Assembly: GCA_946479855.1 (NCBI GenBank) | Contig: CAMLHL010000054.1 | Span: 1 to 20,741 of the forward strand | DNA length: 20,741 bases | Direction: 5' to 3' | DNA from: an uncultured Pseudomonadota bacterium | GTDB taxonomy: Bacteria; Pseudomonadota; Gammaproteobacteria; Burkholderiales; Rhodocyclaceae | Shown here: positions 8,649 to 15,542 of the stretch, in pieces | Numbering within the stretch: position 1 is the first letter of the stretch | Layout of the letters: every line of letters starts with the position of its first letter | Notes under the pieces: model-generated | Told to the model about the DNA's origin: nothing | Databases searched by the model: none | Seen by the model: only the letters and a program-made list of their open reading frames with translations | Program-made: the position numbers and the translations under genes

Positions 8649-9380
8649 ATGCGCGTAGCCCTCTACGTTACCTGTCTGGTCGACCTGCTGCGCCCGTCCG
8701 TCGGCTTCGCCGCCTTGCGCCTGCTCGCGGCTGCCGGCGTCGAGGTAGTCGTGCCGGAAGGGCAGACCTGCTGCGGTCAACCGGCCTGGAGTGCCGGAAA
8801 TCGCGCCCTGGCCAGCAGGCTGGCAAAGAAGGCGATTGTCGAGCTCGAAGGCTACGATTACGTGGTGATTCCCTCCGGCACCTGTACCGACCAGATTCGC
8901 AACGTCTATCCGCAACTGTTTGCTGCTGATGCACATTGGGGGCCGCGTTGCCGCGCCGTAGCCGAGCGGACTTACGAACTGAGCAGCTTTCTCGCCGAGG
9001 TGGCCAAGCTGCCGTCGCTGCCGGCCGGTTTTGACGGCACGGTGACGTACCACGACTCCTGCAAGGGCCTGCGCGGGCTAGGCATCAAGGGCCAGCCGCG
9101 CGAACTGCTGGGCAAGGTGCGCGGGCTGACCCTCAGGGAAATGGCCGATTGCGAGGAATGCTGCGGTTTTGGCGGCGCTTTTGCGGTCCAGTTCGGCGAG
9201 GTGTCAACGCGGATCGTCGACCGCAAGTGCGATGCCATCGCTGCCGCTGGGGCCGATGCCGTGGTCGGCGGCGATCTCGGATGCCTGATCAACATCGAAG
9301 GCCGCTTGCGCCGGCGCGGCGACGAGACCACCCGCGTGCTGCACATCGCCGAGGTGCTGGCCGGTGGGAGCGCTTCCTGA
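8649..9380 (+). CDS. lutA: Lactate utilisation protein LutA/LldE (Fe-S oxidoreductase subunit, CCG domains)
   Basis: This is the first subunit of the LutABC (LldEFG) L-lactate oxidising complex, which converts L-lactate to pyruvate. The 243 residues contain two copies of the cysteine-rich CCG domain. In the first, Cys9, Cys41-Cys42 (GQTCCGQPAW) and Cys79 are the probable cluster ligands; in the second, Cys138 (YHDSCKGLRG), Cys168, Cys171-172 (CEECCGFGG) and Cys212. These domains bind Fe-S clusters in related heterodisulfide-reductase-like proteins. The ATG at 8649 gives the family-typical start MRVALYVTCL; a GTG six codons upstream is possible, and neither has a good ribosome site. The stop overlaps the lutB start by one base (TGATG). 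Confidence 0.93.
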   Translation: MRVALYVTCLVDLLRPSVGFAALRLLAAAGVEVVVPEGQTCCGQPAWSAGNRALASRLAKKAIVELEGYDYVVIPSGTCTDQIRNVYPQLFAADAHWGPRCRAVAERTYELSSFLAEVAKLPSLPAGFDGTVTYHDSCKGLRGLGIKGQPRELLGKVRGLTLREMADCEECCGFGGAFAVQFGEVSTRIVDRKCDAIAAAGADAVVGGDLGCLINIEGRLRRRGDETTRVLHIAEVLAGGSAS

Positions 9381-10822
9381 TGGGCCAGGCGCGGACCTGG
9401 CAAGCCGTGCGCTTCCATGCGCGGGCCGGTGAAAAGCTCCGCGACGCCGTGTTGCAGGGAGCGTTGCGCAAGGCGCGGCCGCTCTTCGTTGCCAAGCGGC
9501 GCAAGGGCATGGAGAGTCTGGCCGAGGATGGCCTGGATTTCGAACGGCTACGGTCGACCGCTGAAAACATCAAAAACCGGGTGCTCGCCGATCTTGATGT
9601 CTGGCTGGCCATTTTCGAGGAGCGCGCCCGAGCCAGCGGCGCCGAGGTGCTGTGGGCGCGTGACGGCGAAGAGGTCAGCCGGCTGGTCGTCGATATCGCC
9701 CGCCGTGAAGGCGTCAGCAAGGCCACCAAGTCGAAGTCGATGCTCTCCGAGGAGGCGCATCTCAATGAAGCGCTGGTCGCGGCCGGCATCCGGCCGGTCG
9801 AAACCGATCTCGGCGAATACATTGTCCAGCTGGCCGGCGAAAAGCCTTCGCACATCATCGCGCCGGCAGTGCACAAGACGATCGCCGAGGTCGAGGCCCT
9901 GTTCGCCAGGGAACACGGCCGGCCGATCGAAACGCGGACTTCGGCCGACATTCCCGACCTGGCGCGGGAAGCGCGCGCCGTGCTGCGCCAGCATTTCCTG
10001 AGCGCCGAAATGGGCATTTCCGGCGCCAATTTCCTGATCGCCGAAACCGGCAGCGCCGCATTGGTGACCAACGAAGGCAACGGCCGGATGGTGACGACGC
10101 TGCCCAGAGTGCATGTGGTGATCACCGGCATCGAGAAGATCGTGCCGACACTGGAGGATTTCGCGACGCTGATGCGCCTGCTGCCGCGCTCGGCCACCGG
10201 CCAGGCGATCTCGAACTACGTCTCGTTGCTGACGGGAACGAAGCGCGCCGGCGACCACGACGGCCCGGAAAAAACGGTTTTCATCCTGGTCGACAACGGC
10301 CGTGCCAAGCTGCTCGGCTCGGCCTACCACGACATGCTGCGCTGCATCCGCTGCGGTGCCTGCATGAACCACTGCCCGGTCTATTTTTCGCTCGGCGGCC
10401 ATGCCTACGGCTGGGTCTACCCCGGGCCGATGGGGTCGGTCCTGACGCCGCTGTTGATCGGCCTCGAGAATGCGCTCGACCTGCCGCACGCGACGACCGG
10501 CTGCAATCAGTGCGGCAGCGTCTGCCCGGTCAACATCCCGCTACCGGCTCTGATGCACCGCCTGCGCGAGGAACAGACCGAGCGCGGCCTGCGGCCGTGG
10601 CGCGAGCGGCTGGCGTTGGCGGCCTGGGGCTGGCTGGCCGTCCGGCCGGTGCTGTATCGTCGGATCAGCCGTTATGTCGCGCGCTACCTGAACTGGTTGG
10701 CCGACGACAGCGGTCGTATCCGCATTTTTGGCCTGTTGCCGGAGTGGACCGCCGGACGCGATTTGCCGGTATCCTCCGCCCCGACGTTTCACGAACAATA
10801 TTCTGCAAGAAAGAGAGCTTGA
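9380..10822 (+). CDS. lutB: Lactate utilisation protein LutB/LldF (LUD domain plus 4Fe-4S ferredoxin domain)
   Basis: This is the iron-sulfur electron-transfer subunit of the LutABC lactate oxidation complex. The 480 residues begin with a LUD domain (about 60-300; GISGANFLIAETGSAALVTNEGN). Two 4Fe-4S motifs follow: CIRCGACMNHCP (Cys322, 325, 328, 332) and CNQCGSVCP (Cys375, 378, 382). The C-terminal segment (about 385-480) is basic and contains the usual LREEQTERGLRP motif. The ATG at 9380 overlaps the lutA stop by one base, and GGGAG lies nine bases upstream within lutA. A longer upstream reading frame inside lutA is an overlap artefact. The next gene starts only two bases after the stop, so all these genes are one transcription unit. 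Confidence 0.94.
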   Translation: MGQARTWQAVRFHARAGEKLRDAVLQGALRKARPLFVAKRRKGMESLAEDGLDFERLRSTAENIKNRVLADLDVWLAIFEERARASGAEVLWARDGEEVSRLVVDIARREGVSKATKSKSMLSEEAHLNEALVAAGIRPVETDLGEYIVQLAGEKPSHIIAPAVHKTIAEVEALFAREHGRPIETRTSADIPDLAREARAVLRQHFLSAEMGISGANFLIAETGSAALVTNEGNGRMVTTLPRVHVVITGIEKIVPTLEDFATLMRLLPRSATGQAISNYVSLLTGTKRAGDHDGPEKTVFILVDNGRAKLLGSAYHDMLRCIRCGACMNHCPVYFSLGGHAYGWVYPGPMGSVLTPLLIGLENALDLPHATTGCNQCGSVCPVNIPLPALMHRLREEQTERGLRPWRERLALAAWGWLAVRPVLYRRISRYVARYLNWLADDSGRIRIFGLLPEWTAGRDLPVSSAPTFHEQYSARKRA

Positions 10823-10824
10823 AC

Positions 10825-11520
10825 ATGGATTTTGCCGAAGGCCCGCAGGCCATCCCGATGTGGATCAACGGACACGCCTTTTTGACCGTCACCGATGCCT
10901 TTTTCACGGTGACCAACCCGACCAGCGGCGAAGCTGTCCGTCGCGTGCCCTTGTGCGGCGCCGACGAAGCGGCCGAAGCGGTACAGGCGGCGCGGGCGGC
11001 GCAGGCCGGCTGGGCGATGATGGGCATGCCGGCGCGCCGCGTTTGCCTGGCCGATCTGGCCACAGCGCTCGAAGGCTATCGTGGCCACTTCGCCAAGCTG
11101 TTGATGCAGGAGTCCGGTTTCGATGAAGCGCGGGCGACGGCCGAGGTTGACGCGGCGGTGCTCGCCCTGCGCGGTGCCGGTGTCGGCCAGACCGGCGTCT
11201 TCGGCCTGGTTCTCGATGCCGCGCGGCCGCTCGCCGGTCTGGCCGAAGCCCTTGCGCCGGCGCTGATGGCCGGGGCGACGGTGGTCGTCAAGCCGAGTCC
11301 GAAGGCGCCGTCGGCCGTCTATGCGCTGTGCGAGCTGTCCGGGCGGGCCAACTGGCCGGCCGGCGTACTCAATCTGCTGCAGGGCGATACGGCGGCCGTC
11401 GAAGGTCTCTGCGCGGCTGGTGTCGACCGCCTGGTCTATAGCGGCCATGCCGCGCTCGGCGCGCAGATCGGCGTCATCGCCGAGGCGGCCGGCACACCGT
11501 TCGAGATGATCGTCGCCTGA
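10825..11520 (+). CDS. Half-length aldehyde-dehydrogenase-like protein without catalytic domain
   Basis: This 231-residue protein resembles only the N-terminal, NAD-binding part of the aldehyde dehydrogenase superfamily. Recognisable pieces are VTNPTSGEAVRRVP (about 29-42), the AAQAGWAMM helix, ALAPALMAGATVVVKPSP (about 140-158), PAGVLNLLQGD (about 179-189) and the degenerate YSGHAALGAQIG (about 203-214), which stands where FTGS...G is usual. It stops at TPFEMIVA, just where the ELGGK motif and the catalytic-cysteine domain would begin, so it cannot be an ordinary dehydrogenase. The frame is clean and the gene is tightly coupled: the lutB stop lies two bases upstream and its own stop overlaps the next start by one base. 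That argues for a functional gene rather than debris. Nucleotide binding or a structural role is inference. Confidence 0.8.
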   Translation: MDFAEGPQAIPMWINGHAFLTVTDAFFTVTNPTSGEAVRRVPLCGADEAAEAVQAARAAQAGWAMMGMPARRVCLADLATALEGYRGHFAKLLMQESGFDEARATAEVDAAVLALRGAGVGQTGVFGLVLDAARPLAGLAEALAPALMAGATVVVKPSPKAPSAVYALCELSGRANWPAGVLNLLQGDTAAVEGLCAAGVDRLVYSGHAALGAQIGVIAEAAGTPFEMIVA

Positions 11521-12473
11521 TGCGCATTGTTCAACTCGAAAGCGAATCGCTGATCGCCGAAGTCCGGCGGCCGGCTTTTGCGCACGAGTGGGTCGAGTTC
11601 CCTGCCACGGGGCCGGCCCAGGTCGTCGCGCGGCTGGCCGGGGCGGAGATCGCCATCACCAACAAGGTGGCGATCGATGCCGCGGCGCTCGCTGCGCTGC
11701 CCGAGTTGAAAATGATCGCCATCTCGGCGACCGGTGCCAACAATGTCGATCTCGCCGCCTGCCGGGCGCGCGGCATCGTCGTTTCGAACATCCGTGGCTA
11801 TGCCGGACACACCGTGCCCGAGCATGTCATGGCCCTGCTCCTGGCCCTGTCGCGCAATCTCATCGCCTGGCGAGAAAGCCTGCTGGCCGGCGCCTGGCAG
11901 CGCTCGCAGCAGTTCTGCCTGTTCGACCACCCGATCCGCGACCTGCACGGCGGGACGCTCGGCCTGATCGGCAGCGGCAGTCTCGGTAACGGCGTGGCGC
12001 GGCTGGCCGAGGCCTTCGGCATGCGCGTGCTGCGCGCCGAACACAAGGGAGCGGCCGTCGTTCGTCCCGGCTACACGGCCTTCGCCGAGGTTCTGGCCGC
12101 CGCCGATGCGATCAGCCTGCACTGTCCGCTGACGCCGGAGACCACTGGCCTGATCGGCGAACCCGAACTGCGGGCGATGAAACGCTCGGCGCTGCTGATC
12201 AATACGGCGCGCGGTGGCATCGTCGACGAAGCGGCGCTGATCCGCGCCCTGCAGGAGGGCTGGATCGCCGGTGCCGGCTTCGACGTGATCACTGCCGAGC
12301 CGCCTCCGGCCGGTCATCCGATGGTCGATCCGGACCTGCTCGCGCTGCCCAATTTCCTGCTCACGCCGCATGTTGCCTGGGCCAGTCGGCCGGCGATGCA
12401 GACCTTGGCCGACCAGTTGATCGATAATATCGAAGCCTTCGTGGCGGGCCGCCCGCAGAACCGGGTGGCATGA
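11520..12473 (+). CDS. D-isomer-specific 2-hydroxyacid dehydrogenase (glycerate/hydroxypyruvate-type)
   Basis: This is an NAD(P)-dependent enzyme interconverting a D-2-hydroxyacid and its 2-ketoacid. The 317 residues are a normal length. The Rossmann motif is Gly151-x-Gly153-xx-Gly156 (GLIGSGSLG), and the catalytic set is complete with Arg231 (NTARGGIVDE), Glu260 (ITAEPP) and His284 (LTPHVAWAS). Glu174 at the end of the second Rossmann strand (RAEHKG) favours NAD and resembles HprA-type glycerate dehydrogenases. The substrate is not proven: hydroxypyruvate, glyoxylate or pyruvate are all possible. The gene sits inside the lactate operon between the half-ALDH gene (1-nt overlap) and lutC (4-nt overlap), suggesting a role connected with 2-hydroxyacid metabolism. 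Confidence 0.9.
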   Translation: MRIVQLESESLIAEVRRPAFAHEWVEFPATGPAQVVARLAGAEIAITNKVAIDAAALAALPELKMIAISATGANNVDLAACRARGIVVSNIRGYAGHTVPEHVMALLLALSRNLIAWRESLLAGAWQRSQQFCLFDHPIRDLHGGTLGLIGSGSLGNGVARLAEAFGMRVLRAEHKGAAVVRPGYTAFAEVLAAADAISLHCPLTPETTGLIGEPELRAMKRSALLINTARGGIVDEAALIRALQEGWIAGAGFDVITAEPPPAGHPMVDPDLLALPNFLLTPHVAWASRPAMQTLADQLIDNIEAFVAGRPQNRVA

Positions 12474-13120
12474 GCGCCCGGGAGCAAATTCTCGACCGGG
12501 TCCGGCTGGGCGTCGGCAAGGGCGATTTTGCCGGGCGGCGCGCGGCGGCCGAGGCTTGCCTGAAGGCCCGTACCCCGGGGCCGCAACCGATGCTGGCCGG
12601 CGAACTGGCCGGACGTTTCCGCGCCAAGGCGGAATATCTGGCGAGTACGGTGGCGGCCGTTTCCACGCCGGCCGACGTGCCGGCCGCGGTGGTCGGCTAT
12701 CTGGCGGCAAACGCCTTGGGAAAACAGGCCGTGGCGACATCCGACCTGGGCGGGCTGGACTGGGCGGCGGCCGGCCTGGCGGTTGAGTTGCGCCCGGCGA
12801 TGGATGCCGACACCGTAGGCATTTCCGGCTGCTTCTGCGCCATCGCCGAAACCGGCACGCTGATGCTGCTGAGCGGTCCCGAGACGCCGGCGACGGTCAG
12901 CCTGCTGCCGGAAACGCACATCGCGCTGGTGCCGGTGGCGCGTATCGTGGCCACCATGGAAGATGCCTTCGCCTTGCTGCGCGCCGAGTGCGGCAGCCTG
13001 CCGCGGGCCGTCAATCTTGTGTCCGGGCCATCGCGCACCGGAGACATCGAACAAACCATCGTCCTCGGCGCCCACGGGCCGTGCCGGGTGCATCTGATCC
13101 TGATTGGAGAACCACTGTGA
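12470..13120 (+). CDS. lutC: Lactate utilisation protein LutC/LldG (LUD domain)
   Basis: This is the third component of the LutABC L-lactate oxidation system. The 216 residues form one LUD domain: an N-terminal helical part (AREQILDRVRLGVG) and the conserved region GISGCFCAIAETGTLML, followed by LLPETHIALVPVARIV (about 145-160) and the C-terminal SRTGDIEQTIVLGAHGPCRV motif (about 187-206) typical of YkgG/LutC proteins. The ATG overlaps the hydroxyacid dehydrogenase stop (ATGA), and its own stop overlaps the GTG of the S4 gene. It is separated from lutB by two genes; in the simplest lut operons the three lut genes are adjacent. Confidence 0.93.
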   Translation: MSAREQILDRVRLGVGKGDFAGRRAAAEACLKARTPGPQPMLAGELAGRFRAKAEYLASTVAAVSTPADVPAAVVGYLAANALGKQAVATSDLGGLDWAAAGLAVELRPAMDADTVGISGCFCAIAETGTLMLLSGPETPATVSLLPETHIALVPVARIVATMEDAFALLRAECGSLPRAVNLVSGPSRTGDIEQTIVLGAHGPCRVHLILIGEPL

Positions 13121-13332
13121 GCATCACTTTTGCCGTACGCGGCGAGTACATTCAACTCGATCAACTGCTCAAGGCCACCGGGTTGTGCGAATCGGGCGGC
13201 GCGGCACATGCCGCCATCGCCGAGGGACGGGTCATGGTCGATGCTACGGTCGACACCCGGAAAAGGGCAAAAATCAGACCGGGGCAGGTCGTCAGTTTTG
13301 CCGGCGAAACGGTAGAGCTGGTCGCCGAATAA
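13117..13332 (+). CDS. Small S4-domain RNA-binding protein (YbcJ-like)
   Basis: This is a 71-residue protein made almost wholly of an S4 RNA-binding domain. The alpha-L motif runs from IQLDQLLKATGLCESGGAAH (about 12-31) through EGRVMVDATVDTRKRAKIRPGQVV (about 35-58). Stand-alone proteins of this size (YbcJ/YaaA-like) bind structured RNA, but their role is poorly known. The GTG start at 13117 overlaps the lutC stop (GTGA) and has GGAGA seven bases upstream, so the gene is translated with the lactate operon. It ends six bases before the convergent hypothetical gene, and no clear terminator hairpin is seen. Its link to lactate metabolism may only be one of shared transcription. Confidence 0.87.
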   Translation: MSITFAVRGEYIQLDQLLKATGLCESGGAAHAAIAEGRVMVDATVDTRKRAKIRPGQVVSFAGETVELVAE

Positions 13333-13338
13333 GCCCCC

Positions 13339-13575
13339 TCAGTCGCGCACCTTGTCGAGGATGCCCGCCGCAGTTTCGCTGGCCCGGGAGTGCATGGGGG
13401 CCACCGGCGTCGGGTTGCCGAAATAAAGCTGCCATTCGGATTCGGAAATTTCCTGTTCCTCGATCTCGGGAATGCGCCGCTCAGTCCGGCGGCGCCGGTC
13501 TTTCCAGCCGTTGGGCGGGCCGTTGTCGTCGCCTCGCCGATCATTGATGGTGCGTCGGTCATTGTCCCTGGTCAT
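13339..13575 (-). CDS. Small charged hypothetical protein, Arg/Asp-rich (DRR repeats)
   Basis: This 78-residue protein has no function I can recognise. Its first half is extremely basic and repetitive, with DRR/ERR units at roughly residues 6, 12, 26 and 32 (NDRRT, NDRRG, KDRRRR, ERRIPE). The second half turns acidic (IPEIEEQEISESEW) and ends with a helical ASETAAGILDKVRD. There is no signal peptide, membrane segment or cysteine. The ATG at 13575 is chosen over an ATG 25 codons upstream because GGGGGGAG lies five bases before it, and the upstream extension lacks a ribosome site. It is 98 bp downstream of the DUF47 gene on the same strand with no terminator between, so co-transcription with pit is possible. 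Confidence 0.7.
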   Translation of the reverse strand: MTRDNDRRTINDRRGDDNGPPNGWKDRRRRTERRIPEIEEQEISESEWQLYFGNPTPVAPMHSRASETAAGILDKVRD

Positions 13576-13673
13576 TCTCGCTCCCCCCTCGAATTGACTG
13601 CATGACGGCTTGGTCGCTGGCCAGGTTCGACTGCGCCCCGGCGATCGCATTCGGTCGGCCTATTCTATGCCGC

Positions 13674-14318
13674 TCAACACATCTTGACGACAATGTCGTG
13701 CAGCGTGTTGGCGCAGTTGGCCATGCGGTCAGCGGCATTGGACAGGTGGCGGTAGATTTCGCGGCGCTTGAACATGTGGATGTAGTCGTCGCCGACGAAC
13801 AGTTCGGCGATGGCGCGGCGGTAGTTCTTTTCGACCCGGCGTTCGGCCTTGCGCGCCGCGTCGGCGTTTTCGGCGGCGGCGGCCGGTTCCCTGGCCAGCC
13901 GGGCGTAGCCCTGGGCCAGGGCGTCGGTGCCGAGCTTGATGTGCATGGCCATTTCCAGGCAGTGCTTGTCCGGTGCCAGGCCGAGCACTTCCATTTCGCT
14001 GACTGTCGTCTTGCAGTAATTGACGATTTCGTCGAGATCGATGATCGCGCGGTAAAGATCCTCGCGGTCGATCGGCGTCGCGAAAGCCTCGTTCAGCGTG
14101 TGCAGGTTGCGGATCTTGACCCGGTCGGCTTCGTGTTCGTCCTGGCGGATCAGCTGGCCGACCGTGGCATCGCCGGTTTCCATGAACTCGACGAGCCGTC
14201 CCGCAGTGACGCCGACATGCTGGCATTGCTCGGTGAGCAGTGAGAAAAAATCCGGCATTTTCGGGAAAACGCGGGCGAACAGACGGCGGACGATCGAGGG
14301 GTTGCTGGTTTCGCTCAT
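13674..14318 (-). CDS. DUF47 / PhoU-like accessory protein of Pit transporter
   Basis: This is a 214-residue, largely helical cytoplasmic protein of the DUF47 (TIGR00153) family, structurally related to PhoU and commonly encoded with Pit phosphate transporters, whose activity it is thought to modulate. The N-terminal segment FARVFPKMPDFFSLLTEQ and the metal-site-like motifs RQDEHEADRVK (about 54-64) and DREDLYRAIIDLDEIV (about 79-94) are visible, with a matching C-terminal helical repeat (about 145-205). The ATG overlaps the pit stop by four bases (ATGA), indicating translational coupling. The frame stays open far upstream on this strand, but that part is a shadow of pit and should not be included. 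Confidence 0.9.
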   Translation of the reverse strand: MSETSNPSIVRRLFARVFPKMPDFFSLLTEQCQHVGVTAGRLVEFMETGDATVGQLIRQDEHEADRVKIRNLHTLNEAFATPIDREDLYRAIIDLDEIVNYCKTTVSEMEVLGLAPDKHCLEMAMHIKLGTDALAQGYARLAREPAAAAENADAARKAERRVEKNYRRAIAELFVGDDYIHMFKRREIYRHLSNAADRMANCANTLHDIVVKMC

Positions 14319-15358
14319 GGCGTGCCTCCGTGGAATAGATGGACCAGCGCATAAGCCTGGATGGCGACCGCGGCAGCGCCGGGGATGGTGACCAGCCAGG
14401 TGAAGGCGATGTTCCTCGCCTTGCTCCAGCGTACCGCGCGCGGCCGCTCCGAGGCGCCGATGCCGAGAATCGAGCCGGTGACGACGTGCGTGGTCGACAC
14501 CGGCGCGCCGCTGGTCGAGGCGGCGAGGATCACGGCGGCCGAGGTCAGCTGCGACCCCAGCGCGTGGATGGGACGGACCCGGTAGATGGCGAAGCCGAGG
14601 GTACGGACGATGCGCCAGCCGCCGGAGAGAATACCCAGGGTAATGGCCGAGGCGCAGGCGAACATGACCCAGAGCGGCACTTCGAAGGTTGGGATGAAGC
14701 CGCCAAGGAGCAGGACCAGGGTCAGGATGCCCATGCTTTTCTGGCCGTCGTTGGCGCCGTGCGAAAAGGCAAGGACCGCCGCGGTGAGGAATTGGGCCGA
14801 GCGCAGGCGGACATTGGCGGCCGGGTTGGCCGTGACGAGCAGGGCGGTGAGCAGGCGGTGGACCAGGAAACCGACCCAGAAGCCGAGCAGCGGCGACAGG
14901 AGCAGGGCGGCCAGGACCTTGACGATGCCGGTCAGGTGGCCGTCGGCCAGTTCGCTGATTCCCCACACGACATGCCGGCTGCCGACCGAAACCGTGACGG
15001 CACCGATCAGTCCGCCCACCAGTGCGTGCGACGACGATGAGGGAATGCCGAAATGCCAGGTGCCAAGATTCCAGACGATGGCGCCGAACAGCCCGCAGAG
15101 TAGGATGGAGAGGGAGAGGACGGGGGCGATCCCGTCGAGATTGACGAAGGTGCCGATGGTGTTGGCAACGGCCGTGCCGCCCAGCAGCGGGCCGAGGAAT
15201 TCGAAGAAACCGACGATGATGACCGCCTGCCCCGGCGTCATGGCCCGCGACGCGATGATGGTGGCCACGATGTTGGCCGCATCGTTGAAACCGTTGGTGT
15301 AGTCGAAGACCAGCACGATGACGACGGTGGCGATGGCGAGCAGGAACAGGGTATCCAT
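14315..15358 (-). CDS. pit: Inorganic phosphate transporter, Pit family
   Basis: This is a multi-pass inner-membrane, low-affinity phosphate (metal-phosphate/H+) symporter. The 347 residues show about ten hydrophobic segments and the duplicated PiT signature. The first copy is FDYTNGFNDAANIVATIIASRAM (split by its motif GFNDAAN near residue 20); the second is AFSHGANDGQKSMGIL (about 203-218). GTWHFGIPSSSSHALVGG and STSGAPVSTTHVVTGSILG are the paired re-entrant motifs. The ATG at 15358 gives MDTLFLLAIA. An ATG two codons upstream (15364) is equally possible, and neither has a clear ribosome site. The phosphate role is by family; sulfate-type members exist. It forms an operon with the DUF47 gene, here in the order pit first. 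Confidence 0.9.
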   Translation of the reverse strand: MDTLFLLAIATVVIVLVFDYTNGFNDAANIVATIIASRAMTPGQAVIIVGFFEFLGPLLGGTAVANTIGTFVNLDGIAPVLSLSILLCGLFGAIVWNLGTWHFGIPSSSSHALVGGLIGAVTVSVGSRHVVWGISELADGHLTGIVKVLAALLLSPLLGFWVGFLVHRLLTALLVTANPAANVRLRSAQFLTAAVLAFSHGANDGQKSMGILTLVLLLGGFIPTFEVPLWVMFACASAITLGILSGGWRIVRTLGFAIYRVRPIHALGSQLTSAAVILAASTSGAPVSTTHVVTGSILGIGASERPRAVRWSKARNIAFTWLVTIPGAAAVAIQAYALVHLFHGGTP

Positions 15359-15542
15359 GTGCATCGGCCGGCGGGCGCTGGCCAAGTCTCCGTTTCGATA
15401 TCTCTTGTTTTCGGTCAGTATATCGCCGAATGACCGGCGCATCCGGGCCTCGCGTGGCGAACGCCGTGCCCGGGGAAATAGCGGCGGGCCGCACGGTCGA
15501 CCGATTAAAATAAGCAAAAACGAATATACAGGGAAGGGCCTC
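15359..15542. promoter_or_regulatory. Divergent pit / TDT transporter control region
   Basis: A 184-bp gap separates pit (leftward) from the TDT gene (rightward). An inverted repeat CGGTCA (15412-15417) and TGACCG (15431-15436), spaced by 13 bp, encloses a minus-strand TATACT (15417-15422) that could be the -10 of pit. An AT-rich block (15504-15530), including TAAAAT and TATACA, lies just before the TDT gene. No PHO-box-like direct repeat is apparent. The -35 elements are not convincing on either strand. Confidence 0.35.

Noticed and set aside
9149..9379. Longer N-terminus for lutB inside lutA
   Set aside because: The extra residues are Arg-rich out-of-frame translation of lutA. The ATG at 9380 overlaps the lutA stop and gives the family-typical start.
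10510..10824. N-terminal extension of the half-ALDH gene inside lutB
   Set aside because: This part is a shadow of lutB in another frame; the ATG at 10825 directly after the lutB stop begins the ALDH-like sequence. The missing C-terminal half is not found in any frame downstream.
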